Shown here: one piece after another, positions 23,548 to 32,020 of the stretch
Position numbering within the stretch: the first letter of the stretch is position 1
Layout: each line of letters starts with the position of its first letter
From: Anaerovibrio lipolyticus DSM 3074
Lineage (GTDB): Bacteria; Bacillota; Negativicutes; Selenomonadales; Selenomonadaceae
Assembly: GCF_900141865.1 (NCBI RefSeq)
Contig: NZ_FQYW01000023.1
Location: forward strand, 1-43,611
Length of the DNA stretch: 43,611 nucleotides
Direction of reading: 5' to 3'
Made by a program: the position numbers and the translations under genes
The notes under the pieces: model-generated
The model's input: only the letters and a program-made list of their open reading frames with translations
Database searches by the model: none
What the model was told of the DNA's origin: nothing

Positions 23548-23608
23548 AATGATAACAAGTCAGTGGGAGCTATAGAGTCTCACTGAAGTTATTCAAATTC
23601 CCATAGTG

Positions 23609-23645
23609 GCCTGACAAGGTGTGTGACTTTGTCAGGCTATTTTTT
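23609..23645 (+). terminator. Terminator
   Basis: GCCTGACAA (23609-23617) pairs with TTGTCAGGC (23629-23637), followed by TATTTTTT. A second hairpin around 'tcagtggga...tctcactga' lies just upstream (near 23560-23587). Confidence 0.85.
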
Positions 23646-23719
23646 AGCATAGCAGGTAATTTTTAGTTGGTGTCGAAGAAAATAACCAGGTAATTGTGTA
23701 TGACAATAGGAGGGCTTGA

Positions 23720-24370
23720 ATGATGAAAAAAGTAATTGCCATAAATGGCAGTCCACGACGTAATGGAAACACGGCAGAACTCTTGAACCAGGCCTTAAAA
23801 GGTGCCCAGGAAGCTGGCGCGGAAACTGAGCTGATAAATCTTTATAGTCTGAACTTCAAAGGCTGTATCAGCTGCTTTTATTGCAAACGCAAGGACAAGG
23901 AGCATGGTACTTGTGCAATGAAGGATGATTTAACGCCAATTATCGAGCGCATTAAGGAAGCAGATGCTTTGATTATGGGTGTACCCGTTTATTTTATGAA
24001 TCTTTCTTCCGGAATGTGTGCCTTTATAGAACGGCTGCTTTTTTCCAATTATATTTACAGCAACGAAATTCCAACAGTATTTCCAAAGTCTTTGCCCAAT
24101 GCTTTTATTTATACCATGAATATGACTGAGGAACATGTTAAACAGTTTGGTATGCGGGAAAGATTTGCTGTGCATGAAGGCTTTGCCAGCAAAATCCTGC
24201 AAGCGGAAACCAAGACGCTATATGCGTATAATACGACACAGTTTAGCGACTATGCCAAATATGAGTCCTCGATATTCGACCCGCAGGCTAAAGCTGCTTA
24301 TCGTGAGGAGATGTTCCCCAAGCAATGTGCAGCGGCTTATGAATTGGGCAAGACCCTGTTAGCTGATTAA
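23720..24370 (+). CDS. NAD(P)H-dependent FMN-containing oxidoreductase (flavodoxin-like fold)
   Basis: A 216-aa protein. The phosphate-binding loop is '[15 protein letters not shown]' (residues 8-22), followed by a cysteine cluster '[17 protein letters not shown]' that resembles iron-sulfur flavoproteins, and '[20 protein letters not shown]' near the flavin. It is a complete relative of the broken gene just upstream. AGGAGG lies before the ATG pair; either ATG (23720 or 23723) may be used. The cytoplasmic substrate is unknown (quinone, nitro compound or iron-sulfur-linked electron transfer). Confidence 0.87.
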   Translation: MMKKVIAINGSPRRNGNTAELLNQALKGAQEAGAETELINLYSLNFKGCISCFYCKRKDKEHGTCAMKDDLTPIIERIKEADALIMGVPVYFMNLSSGMCAFIERLLFSNYIYSNEIPTVFPKSLPNAFIYTMNMTEEHVKQFGMRERFAVHEGFASKILQAETKTLYAYNTTQFSDYAKYESSIFDPQAKAAYREEMFPKQCAAAYELGKTLLAD

Positions 24371-24380
24371 GATGGAAAAG

Positions 24381-24415
24381 CCCCTTGCCGTTTTTATGAG
24401 GCAGGGGGTACTTTT
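24381..24415 (+). terminator. Terminator
   Basis: CCCCTTGCC (24381-24389) pairs with GGCAGGGG (24400-24407), one mismatch, followed by a T-rich run. It separates the oxidoreductase gene from the UvrA paralogue. Confidence 0.75.
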
Positions 24416-24495
24416 TGATAATTGTGCGTATACAGTCAGATTTTGAAACCCGTCTGGTTGTGGTTGAAGTACTGCAAAAAAGTGGAGGGCTGGAA

Positions 24496-27021
24496 ATGGA
24501 CAATAAGGAACACCCTAAAAATATCATAGTTAGGGGGGCTCGCGTGCATAATCTGAAAAATATTGATGTGGATATTCCCTTGGGCAAGCTGGTGACCATT
24601 GCCGGGGTATCCGGCTCGGGGAAATCGTCTTTGGCGTTGGGGACCTTGTACGCAGAGGGTTCACGGCGTTATCTGGAGGCACTGTCTACCTATACACGTC
24701 GCCGCATCACGCAGGCCGGCAAAGCCGATGTGGAAGAAATTCGTCATGTACCGGCGGCACTGGCACTTCATCAGCGCCCGGGAATTCCCGGCGTGCGCAG
24801 TACCTTTGGCACGGCTTCAGAGCTATTGAACAGTTTGCGCCTGTTGTTTTCCCGTTTGGGCAGTCATACCTGTCCCAATGGGCATCTCTGCCCGCCCAAT
24901 ATGGATGTGGCGTTAATGTTGCCTACGAAATGTCCGATATGTGGCGAGGAATTTTATGGCCCTGGAGCTGAGGCTATGGCTTTTAACTCAGAAGGGGCAT
25001 GCCCGCATTGTTCAGGGACAGGGATTGTGCGTACGGTTGATGAGTCTAGTCTTGTGCCGGATGAAAGTCTGTCTATTGCGGAGGGGGCAGTGGCTCCGTG
25101 GCAGACGCTTATGTGGTCTTTGATGAAAGATATCGCTAAAGAAATGGGCGTGCGGATTGATGTACCCTTCCGTGATTTGACACCGGCTGAAAAAGATATT
25201 GTCTTTCATGGCCCCGCAGAGAAAAAACATATCTTCTATGTTAATGAGAAGACTAATGTAGCTGCGGAAATGGATTTCACCTATTACAATGCCATTTATA
25301 CGGTAGAAAATGCGCTGGCGAAGGTCAAGGACGAAAAGGGCATGAAGAGGGTCGAAAAGTTTCTGCATGAGGCTGCCTGTCCAGAATGTCAGGGTACGCG
25401 GCTGTCGGCGAAGGTTCGTTCAACAAAACTGGCTGGAAAAAATCTGGCCGAGGCCACGGCCATGACCTTGGATGAATTGATTCTCTGGGTAAAGGGTGTG
25501 CCGGATACCTTGCCGCAGGAAATGCGCCCGATGGCCGAAAGCATCAGCGAATCTTTTTTGGATAATGCCCGCAGGCTGAAGGAATTAGGCTTAGGATATT
25601 TGTCCCTTGACCGTGCCAGCAGTACATTATCAACTGGCGAGCGCCAGCGCGTGCAGCTGGCCAGAGCGGTGCGCAATGAAACCACAGGGGTGCTTTATGT
25701 ACTCGATGAGCCGAGTATAGGCCTGCATCCGGCCAATATCGAGGGCCTTTTGGATGTGATTGACAGCTTGCTGCGTGACGGCAATACCGTGGTCTTGGTT
25801 GATCATGATGTACATGTATTGCAGCATGCCGATTATTTGATTGAACTTGGACCGTTGGCTGGTAGTGAGGGCGGTAATTTGTTGTTCACCGGAGACATGC
25901 AGGCGGCAGTGAAAAGCAAGATATCCAAGATTGCGCCCTTTATTCGGGGTGGGGCAAATTGCAATTTGCGGCAGCGTGCGTCCATGGATGAGATGTTTGC
26001 CTTTGGTACAATCCATTTGGAAACGAATTCGTTGCATACGGTAAAACCATTGCAGGTAGACATCCCCAAGGGGAGATTGACGGTAGTTACCGGCGTATCT
26101 GGTTCGGGCAAGACCACCATGGTGCTTGAATGCCTGATGCCTGCACTGACAGCAAATGCTGAAGGAAGCAAGCTACCGCCACAGGTCAGGACCATAAATG
26201 CTGAAGGCGTACGCCGAGCCAATCTGATTGATGCCTCGCCTATCGGTATCAACATCCGTTCCACAGTGGCGACGTACAGCGGTGTACTCGATGACTTACG
26301 GAAGCTCTATGCCGCTACTGACATAGCCAAAGAGAAAAAATGGAAGGCGGGTGCCTTTTCCTATAATACGGGCAAACTTCGTTGTCCAACTTGTGATGGC
26401 ACGGGCCAGATTTCTCTCGATGTACAGTTCTTGCCTGATGTGACGATTACTTGTCCGGACTGCAACGGCCAACGTTATAGCGAAGCAGCCAAAGAGGTCC
26501 ATTGGCAGGTGGATGGTTTAGAACGAGGCTATACTTTGCCGGAAATACTCTCTCTTACAGTCAAGGAGGCATTGCCGCTCTTTGCCAACCAAAAAAAGAT
26601 TTATGGAAAGCTTTCGACCTTGGACAACTTGGGATTGGGTTATTTGACTTTGGGGGAAGATACACCTGCCCTCTCTGGCGGAGAAGCTCAACGCTTGAAG
26701 CTTGCCAGTGAGATGGGACGTTCTCAGGCAGATTCGGTCTTTATCTTTGATGAGCCGACAATTGGCTTGCATCCCTTGGATGTACAGGTACTTCTGCAGG
26801 TATTTGACCGCTTGGTGGGTGCCGGTGCAACCGTGATTGTCATCGAGCATGATTTGGATGTAATCATCAATGCGGATTACCTGATTGATATGGGCCCCGA
26901 AGGTGGTGAAAAAGGCGGACGTATAGTGGCCTGTGGCACGCCGGAAATGGCAGCAGAGAGCAAGGATAGTATTACGGGAAAATATATTGCCAGAGAAATA
27001 GGACAGCAGGAATTTGAATAA
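24496..27021 (+). CDS. UvrA-like ABC ATPase (UvrA paralogue)
   Basis: An 841-aa double ABC ATPase of the UvrA family. First Walker A: '[19 protein letters not shown]' near residue 39. Zinc modules: 'CPNGHLCP...CPICGEEF' and 'CPHCSGTG', then 'CPTCDGTG...CPDCNG' in the second half. Signatures: '[16 protein letters not shown]' and '[16 protein letters not shown]'. Second Walker A: '[13 protein letters not shown]'. It is about 100 aa shorter than housekeeping UvrA (~940 aa), as in UvrA2/DrrC-type paralogues linked to drug tolerance, so I do not assign uvrA. GGAGGG is 7 nt before the chosen ATG; the frame is open back to 24415. GC is visibly higher than in the neighbours, suggesting separate acquisition. 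Confidence 0.88.
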   Translation: MDNKEHPKNIIVRGARVHNLKNIDVDIPLGKLVTIAGVSGSGKSSLALGTLYAEGSRRYLEALSTYTRRRITQAGKADVEEIRHVPAALALHQRPGIPGVRSTFGTASELLNSLRLLFSRLGSHTCPNGHLCPPNMDVALMLPTKCPICGEEFYGPGAEAMAFNSEGACPHCSGTGIVRTVDESSLVPDESLSIAEGAVAPWQTLMWSLMKDIAKEMGVRIDVPFRDLTPAEKDIVFHGPAEKKHIFYVNEKTNVAAEMDFTYYNAIYTVENALAKVKDEKGMKRVEKFLHEAACPECQGTRLSAKVRSTKLAGKNLAEATAMTLDELILWVKGVPDTLPQEMRPMAESISESFLDNARRLKELGLGYLSLDRASSTLSTGERQRVQLARAVRNETTGVLYVLDEPSIGLHPANIEGLLDVIDSLLRDGNTVVLVDHDVHVLQHADYLIELGPLAGSEGGNLLFTGDMQAAVKSKISKIAPFIRGGANCNLRQRASMDEMFAFGTIHLETNSLHTVKPLQVDIPKGRLTVVTGVSGSGKTTMVLECLMPALTANAEGSKLPPQVRTINAEGVRRANLIDASPIGINIRSTVATYSGVLDDLRKLYAATDIAKEKKWKAGAFSYNTGKLRCPTCDGTGQISLDVQFLPDVTITCPDCNGQRYSEAAKEVHWQVDGLERGYTLPEILSLTVKEALPLFANQKKIYGKLSTLDNLGLGYLTLGEDTPALSGGEAQRLKLASEMGRSQADSVFIFDEPTIGLHPLDVQVLLQVFDRLVGAGATVIVIEHDLDVIINADYLIDMGPEGGEKGGRIVACGTPEMAAESKDSITGKYIAREIGQQEFE

Positions 27022-27038
27022 ATCGACTGATTAAGTTA

Positions 27039-27926
27039 TTATACTTTGAAATTCGGCTGGTCAAGATAGAAGTGCTGCAATAGCTTTATGAAGGCGTGAA
27101 GGGATTCCCGTTGGTCATTTTTATGGGTATAAACCCCACAGGGAATGATTACCTCGCTATCAAATTCCAGCCAGGCAAATTCGCCGTTATGGTCATTTAG
27201 GAAGCCGGGAGCCAGACACACTCCACGATGGGCAGCCACGTTGGTTAGGGTAGTATCATGGTCTTGGCTGTTGAAGTAATCTACATGAATTTCCTGAATC
27301 ATACGCTGCTGCAGGACACGTAAAACAGGCGGTGAACCACCGCCTACCATAAGTGTACGGCCTTTTAAGTCGCTGGGTAAAACCAGTGACTTTTTTGTTA
27401 AAGGATCATTTTTTTCTGTAATGAGATATATTTTGCTGTCAAATAGATGGTGGCAAATAACATCGGGAACCCGTTTCATGGTGTATTCCATAGCAAAGGT
27501 CACGTCATGCTCTCCCCTTAGAAAAGCGTTTTGTCCATCCTTCCAGTCAAAGTTGGCAACTATAGAGACTTCAGAAAAGCTTCGGCTGAATTGGGCGATG
27601 ACTTGGGGAAGAAAGTAGATGGCGGACCGTATAGGCAGGGTTATACTGATACTTTCTTTATATTTGGCACTAAAATTTTGCCCCTGTTCAATGGCAACTG
27701 CCAGTTGGGCGTATATAGAGCGCAGTGTGCTCACGAATTGGGAACCGGCAGGGGTGAGAGCAGCTCCTTTTCCGGACCGTTCAAAGATATCAAAGCCAAT
27801 TTCCTTTTCCACCAGCTTTATTTGATAGGTGAGTGTTGGCTGTGAAATAAAGAGATTTTCGGCGGCACGGTTGAAATTCAGCACCTGTGCCAGTTCCAAT
27901 ATATATTCCATTTGCTTGGTGTTCAT
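27039..27926 (-). CDS. LysR-family transcriptional regulator (second)
   Basis: A 295-aa LTTR. The N-terminal HTH has 'NFNRAAENLFISQPTLTYQIKLVE' (about 17-40), and the substrate-binding domain runs from about 90 to 290. AAGGAGG precedes the ATG. It is divergent from the operon starting at 28102, and the shared region contains an inverted repeat placed like an LTTR activation site, so it most likely controls that operon. It is convergent with the UvrA paralogue, 17 nt apart, with no separate terminator visible. Confidence 0.9.
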   Translation of the reverse strand: MNTKQMEYILELAQVLNFNRAAENLFISQPTLTYQIKLVEKEIGFDIFERSGKGAALTPAGSQFVSTLRSIYAQLAVAIEQGQNFSAKYKESISITLPIRSAIYFLPQVIAQFSRSFSEVSIVANFDWKDGQNAFLRGEHDVTFAMEYTMKRVPDVICHHLFDSKIYLITEKNDPLTKKSLVLPSDLKGRTLMVGGGSPPVLRVLQQRMIQEIHVDYFNSQDHDTTLTNVAAHRGVCLAPGFLNDHNGEFAWLEFDSEVIIPCGVYTHKNDQRESLHAFIKLLQHFYLDQPNFKV

Positions 27927-28011
27927 CGATAAAGCCTCCTTTGCTTCTATTTGCAGTATAGCGTTCAGAAATCAAAAGGGCAACGATTTTAATAGAAAAA
28001 ATAAATTAATA

Positions 28012-28055
28012 ATCTAAGTTTACAATTAGATATTTCAATAAGAAATGGCTATAAT
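28012..28055 (+). promoter_or_regulatory. Candidate LysR operator and promoter
   Basis: ATCTAA (28012-28017) and TTAGAT (28026-28031) form an inverted repeat with an 8-nt spacer, upstream of a consensus TATAAT at 28050-28055. No -35 consensus is present, as expected for an activator-dependent promoter. The geometry (dyad about 20-40 bp before the -10) fits LTTR activation. Confidence 0.45.
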
Positions 28056-28101
28056 GAAATCAACAAAAGTAAATGCAGATATGATGAAAGGGGAATATCA
28101 A

Positions 28102-28530
28102 ATGTCATTGGAGATTTTGGAAGCAAAAGAAGCAATTCGTGAGGTTATCGATGGTTTTGCCAATATGGAGTGCAATGTGCCGGCTCAGATGGTTTATTTT
28201 ACTGAAGATGTTCATGTTATGGTTTATATGGGTGATAAGCTCACCATGGATATTCATGGACGGGAGACGTTGGAAAAGCAGTTCAGTGCTTTTACTGGTG
28301 GTATCAAGGCGTCGCACCATCAAAATGGTCAGCAGGTAATTACGGTGGAGGGCGATACGGCTACAGATGTTCATTATTGTCGGGCAGCACTGGTGATGGA
28401 GGAAAATGGACAGGAGGTAGTGTCAGATAACTACATAAGGTATACAGATAAGCTGGTTAAGCAGGGTGGCAAATGGCTGATTAAGGAACGGGAACAGCAT
28501 TTTGTTATCACGAAGAAGCAGACGATATAA
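28102..28530 (+). CDS. NTF2-like / SnoaL-like fold protein
   Basis: A 142-aa protein resembling small NTF2-like (SnoaL/DUF4440) enzymes: 'EAIREVIDGFANMECNVPAQMVYFTEDVHVMVYMGD', 'FSAFTGGIKASHHQNGQQVI', 'DNYIRYTDKLVKQGGKWLIKERE'. These form a cone-shaped pocket used by isomerases, dehydratases or binding proteins; the substrate is unknown. The ATG at 28102 has AAAGGGGA 7 nt upstream. The longer frame from 28045 overlaps the probable -10 region, so I rejected it. It is the first gene of the LysR-divergent operon. Confidence 0.8.
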   Translation: MSLEILEAKEAIREVIDGFANMECNVPAQMVYFTEDVHVMVYMGDKLTMDIHGRETLEKQFSAFTGGIKASHHQNGQQVITVEGDTATDVHYCRAALVMEENGQEVVSDNYIRYTDKLVKQGGKWLIKEREQHFVITKKQTI

Positions 28531-28586
28531 GTGGTATAGCCAGCGTGATATCAAATATAGTACATTTTAGGAAAGGATAAAATATA

Positions 28587-29144
28587 ATGAGTGTTTTTGC
28601 GGATTTACGTAATGGTAAGCATTATGACATTATGGATGAGCAGTATAAAAAGGAGGCTCATACAGAATTTAATCGTTGCCGCCATTTGTGCCATGAAATC
28701 AATGCCACTGACCCTGATGAGCAGGAAAAAATCGTAAGACTGGAGCAAGAATTGTTTAATGGTAATTTGCCGGAAAACAGTTTTTTGACACCGCCTCTGC
28801 AAATTGATTGTGCCAGCTGTCTCCATCTTGGTGAAAAAGTATTTGCTAATCATGGGCTTACGGTAATGTCGGTGGGAACCATTACTATAGAGGATGGCGT
28901 TATGATGGGGCCGGAAGTAGGATTGTTTACGGTTAACCATGAGCCTAAAAATATTCGTACCATTATGACCAAGGAAATCCATATCAAGAAAAATGCCTGG
29001 ATAGGGGCGAGGGCAAACATTCTTCCAGGGGTGACTATCGGGGAAAATGCTATTATTGGCACCGGTTCTGTAGTGACGAAGGACGTACCGGATAATGCTG
29101 TAGCAGTTGGTGTGCCGGCTAAAATCGTGAAGATGCTTGAGTGA
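28587..29144 (+). CDS. Sugar O-acetyltransferase (maltose acetyltransferase-like)
   Basis: A 185-aa left-handed beta-helix enzyme. An N-terminal maltose-acetyltransferase-type segment (about 1-55) is followed by hexapeptide repeats (about 95-180; 'WIGARANILPGVTIGENAIIGTGSVVTKDVPDNAVAVGVPAKIV'). The catalytic His is expected in 'LFTVNHEP' (about residue 115). It is predicted to transfer acetyl from acetyl-CoA to a sugar or similar acceptor. It lies 56 nt after the NTF2-like gene in the same operon. AAAGGA is upstream of the ATG. Confidence 0.9.
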   Translation: MSVFADLRNGKHYDIMDEQYKKEAHTEFNRCRHLCHEINATDPDEQEKIVRLEQELFNGNLPENSFLTPPLQIDCASCLHLGEKVFANHGLTVMSVGTITIEDGVMMGPEVGLFTVNHEPKNIRTIMTKEIHIKKNAWIGARANILPGVTIGENAIIGTGSVVTKDVPDNAVAVGVPAKIVKMLE

Positions 29145-29296
29145 AATAAATCATAAGGGTGCAACAGCAGTTGAGGGATTAGCTGTTCATGGCGGATTAG
29201 TTGGAAGTCAAAAGACACAAAAAATAGACTGAGTCAAGAGAAAATTGAAGTAAGGTTATTCCTATCGGATAATTGAGAACATTGGAGGGGCAAAAT

Positions 29297-30409
29297 ATGT
29301 ACGGATGGAAAAAGGTATATCGAAACATCTTAGTGGTAGGAATTTTGTTGGCATTTAATACCGGTTTATCACAGGCCTCACCTATCACCATAGAGGCGCA
29401 GGGTTCCTTCACCGTTGGAGGAAGCTATAAACAACATGAAGGAACATGGGTACAAGAGAATTTCATTTCCGAGGCCGGTCAGAGGGCTTATGGAGATTTT
29501 GCCTATGTGGAATATCAAAAGCCTATTAACGCAAAAAAATTACCGTTGATTTTCCAGCATGGTGGTGCACAGTCCAAACGTACTTGGGAATCTGGTCCTG
29601 ACGGGCGGGAGGGGTTCAATACCATGTTCCTCAGAGCAGGTTATTCGGTTTATTTGGTAGATCAGCCGAGAAGTGGTGAAGCAAATTTGTCCACAGAGGC
29701 GGTTACTCCGGATACACCTTGGGCAAGTAATCCAATGTACGGTGATAAGACACTATATGTTCTTTCACGTATCGGGCATTATGATGAAAATGGAAATCCT
29801 GTGCCAAATGCACAATTTCCAGATGGGGAAACAAATTATCAAGCCTTCCAGCAAAGCTGGACGATTGGTTCTGGGCCATTGGATAATGACCTTAACGCCG
29901 ATGTTTTGACGAAACTTTTCCAGCAACAAAAGGATGGGGCAGTTCTGGTATCTCATTCTATGGGGGGAACCATAGGTTGGCGTGCAGCCATTCGCACGGA
30001 TAAAGTAAAGGCAATTATTGCGTATGAGCCTGGTGGTACGCCATTTCTGTTTCCACAAACAGAAATGCCAAGAATAAATGAGGCTCGATTTAAGGCTCTT
30101 TCAGCATCGGCAGTAGGGGTACCCATGGATGATTTTCTGAAATTAACCAAGATTCCTATCATTCTGTATTACGGAGACTATATCAAGATGGGTTCTGAAA
30201 ATGTTGGCGAGGACAAGTGGGGCACAGAGTACGCTATGGCGCAGCAGTTCGTGGAGACTATTAACCGCCATGGCGGAGATGCTATGCTTGTGCATTTACC
30301 GGATATTGGTATCAAAGGCAATTCTCATTTTCTTATGCAGGAAAAAAATAACAGGCAAATTATGGAATTAGCTTTAAAATGGCTGCATGAAAAGGGTTTG
30401 GATGGATAA
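29297..30409 (+). CDS. Exported alpha/beta hydrolase
   Basis: A 370-aa protein. An N-terminal signal peptide (about 1-28, ending SQA) is followed by an alpha/beta-hydrolase fold: 'LIFQHGGAQSKRTWE' (oxyanion strand), 'YSVYLVDQPRSGEA', the nucleophile elbow S-H-S221-M-G, and probable His in 'IGIKGNSHFLMQE'. The chosen ATG has GGAGGGG 6 nt upstream. It is a close paralogue of the N-terminal half of the fusion encoded at 32021. It belongs to a family of secreted esterase-like proteins of unknown substrate. It forms a gene run with the downstream flavodoxin and SDR genes. Confidence 0.85.
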   Translation: MYGWKKVYRNILVVGILLAFNTGLSQASPITIEAQGSFTVGGSYKQHEGTWVQENFISEAGQRAYGDFAYVEYQKPINAKKLPLIFQHGGAQSKRTWESGPDGREGFNTMFLRAGYSVYLVDQPRSGEANLSTEAVTPDTPWASNPMYGDKTLYVLSRIGHYDENGNPVPNAQFPDGETNYQAFQQSWTIGSGPLDNDLNADVLTKLFQQQKDGAVLVSHSMGGTIGWRAAIRTDKVKAIIAYEPGGTPFLFPQTEMPRINEARFKALSASAVGVPMDDFLKLTKIPIILYYGDYIKMGSENVGEDKWGTEYAMAQQFVETINRHGGDAMLVHLPDIGIKGNSHFLMQEKNNRQIMELALKWLHEKGLDG

Positions 30410-30491
30410 ACTAAAATCATGTCAAGGAGTTGTAATTGGTGTTTGGACGTAATGTAGGCAAGGTAATTGGAGCTCTTAAGAAAGGAAATTT

Positions 30492-31019
30492 GTGGTACTT
30501 ATGGCAAAGACTTTGGTAATCTATTATTCCCGTAAGGGGGAAAATTATGTAAATGGCAGCATAAAGAATTTGGCCAGGGGCAATACAGAAATTTGTGCAG
30601 AATATATAAAAAAAGCCGTAGGTGCGGACATTTTTGAGATAGAGACACAAAAAGCCTATTCTACGGATTATACTCAGTGCACGATTGAGGCCAAGGCTGA
30701 ATTGAAAAATGGTGCCCGTCCTGAATTGGTGAAAATGCTGGATTCGGTGGCTGAATATGACAACATTGTAGTGGCCGGCCCTTGCTGGTGGGGAACCTAC
30801 CCTTGTGCTGTGTTTACCCAGCTTGAGGCCTTGGATTTTAACGGTAAAAAAGTATTTCCATTGATGACCCACGAGGGCAGTGGCATCGCCGGGGCTCCTG
30901 CCGCTTTGAAAAAGTATTGTCGGGGTGCTGTGGTTGGTGAAGGCCTGGCCGTACAGGGGGGAGCCGTCGCAGAATCTGAAGCAAAGGTGGCTGCTTGGGC
31001 AAAGAAAAATCTTGAATAG
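30492..31019 (+). CDS. Cytoplasmic flavodoxin
   Basis: A 175-aa flavodoxin-family protein without a signal peptide: 'TLVIYYSRKGENYVNGSI' at the N terminus, the 'GPCWWGTYPCAVFTQLEAL' flavin loop, and 'PLMTHEGSGIAGAPAALKKYC'. The start is uncertain: GTG at 30492 lies 5 nt after AAGGA, while the ATG at 30501 fits the family N terminus but is 14 nt away. It is the cytoplasmic relative of the two lipoprotein flavodoxins at 12637 and 36678, and may supply reducing power for the adjacent SDR or other reductases. The SDR gene follows 15 nt later. Confidence 0.86.
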   Translation: MVLMAKTLVIYYSRKGENYVNGSIKNLARGNTEICAEYIKKAVGADIFEIETQKAYSTDYTQCTIEAKAELKNGARPELVKMLDSVAEYDNIVVAGPCWWGTYPCAVFTQLEALDFNGKKVFPLMTHEGSGIAGAPAALKKYCRGAVVGEGLAVQGGAVAESEAKVAAWAKKNLE

Positions 31020-31034
31020 GAGGGGATATATATA

Positions 31035-31868
31035 ATGAGTAAAGATGTTATGATTGTCACCGGTGCAGGGCAGATTTCCATGGCTATTGCCCGCCGCATG
31101 GGTTATGGCAAGAAAATTATTCTCGGTGATAAAAACGAAAACAATGCGCAGGCAGTTTCTAAAATTATGAATCAGTCAGGCTTTGATGTGGAGCCGTTTA
31201 TGATGGATATGTCATCGCGAACATCTATTCAGGCTATGGTGCAAAAAGCAACGGAATATGGTGAAGTGAAAGCATTGGTCTGTGGAGCAGGTGTTTCACC
31301 GTCACAGGCATCGATTGAAGTTATTTTGCAGGTTGACCTCTATGGAACGGCAGTACTGATGGAAGAAGTCGGCAAAGTTATTGCCAAGGGCGGCACTGGG
31401 GTAATTATATCCAGCCAGTCCGGACATCGTATGCCAGCACTCACGCCGGAGCAGGACAGGGCACTGGCGATGACAGCGACAGAAGACCTGCTAAGGCTGG
31501 ATTTTTTGCAGCCAGAAAAGATAAAGGATACCTTGCATGCCTATCAGCTGGCCAAACGCTGTAATGAAAAGCGCACAATGTATGAAGCTGTCCGTTGGGG
31601 TGAACGTGGCGCAAGGATAAATGATATTGCGCCCGGAATTATTGTTACGCCTTTGGCGATTGATGAGTTCAACGGTCCGCGTGGTGATTTTTACAAGAAT
31701 ATGTTTGCCAAATGCCCGGCAGGCAGACCCGGCACTGCTGATGAAGTGGCTGATGTAGCGGCGCTTTTAATGAGCGAACGGGCGCAGTTTATCACGGGTT
31801 CAACATTTTTGGTAGATGGTGGTGCAACAGCCTCGTACTACTATGGGCCGTTGCAGCCTAATTCTTAA
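31035..31868 (+). CDS. Short-chain dehydrogenase/reductase
   Basis: A 277-aa SDR. Nucleotide motif 'TGAGQIS' (residues 9-15), acidic 'LGDKNENN' after the second strand, 'CGAGVSPSQ', Ser in 'VIISSQSGHRMPALTP', then a ~40-residue insertion before Y170-x3-K174, and 'DIAPGIIVTPL'. The insertion between catalytic Ser and Tyr is longer than in classical SDRs but occurs in a subgroup annotated as oxidoreductases in gut anaerobes. AGGAGG lies upstream of the ATG. It is the last gene of the 29297-31868 group and is followed by a terminator. Confidence 0.87.
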   Translation: MSKDVMIVTGAGQISMAIARRMGYGKKIILGDKNENNAQAVSKIMNQSGFDVEPFMMDMSSRTSIQAMVQKATEYGEVKALVCGAGVSPSQASIEVILQVDLYGTAVLMEEVGKVIAKGGTGVIISSQSGHRMPALTPEQDRALAMTATEDLLRLDFLQPEKIKDTLHAYQLAKRCNEKRTMYEAVRWGERGARINDIAPGIIVTPLAIDEFNGPRGDFYKNMFAKCPAGRPGTADEVADVAALLMSERAQFITGSTFLVDGGATASYYYGPLQPNS

Positions 31869-31903
31869 AGCAGGGATGGCCCCATTCAGCATGGCTGAAA
31901 ATC

Positions 31904-31931
31904 GGGCTGTTTTGTGCAGCCCATTTTTTTA
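31904..31931 (+). terminator. Terminator
   Basis: GGGCTG (31904-31909) pairs with CAGCCC (31917-31922), followed by ATTTTTTT. It lies 35 nt after the SDR stop and just before a MerR-type promoter. Confidence 0.85.
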
Positions 31932-31942
31932 AAAAAATTTAC

Positions 31943-31973
31943 TTGACCGGTAGTAACTCCCGAATGATATGTT
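31943..31973 (+). promoter_or_regulatory. MerR-type promoter 1 (19-bp spacer)
   Basis: TTGACC (31943-31948), exactly 19 bp, TATGTT (31968-31973). The spacer starts GGTAGTAACTCCCG, an imperfect dyad nearly identical to promoter 2 at 34414. A 19-bp spacer is the hallmark of MerR-activated promoters. It drives the hydrolase-cupin fusion gene at 32021. Confidence 0.85.
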
Positions 31974-32020
31974 TTTACATAGAGGTGAATGTAAATATTG
32001 TATCGGGAGGTTGACGAAAT

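Noticed and set aside
24415-24495. 27-aa upstream extension of the UvrA paralogue
   Set aside because: It begins in the preceding terminator region and lacks a ribosome binding site; the ATG at 24496 has GGAGGG at proper spacing.
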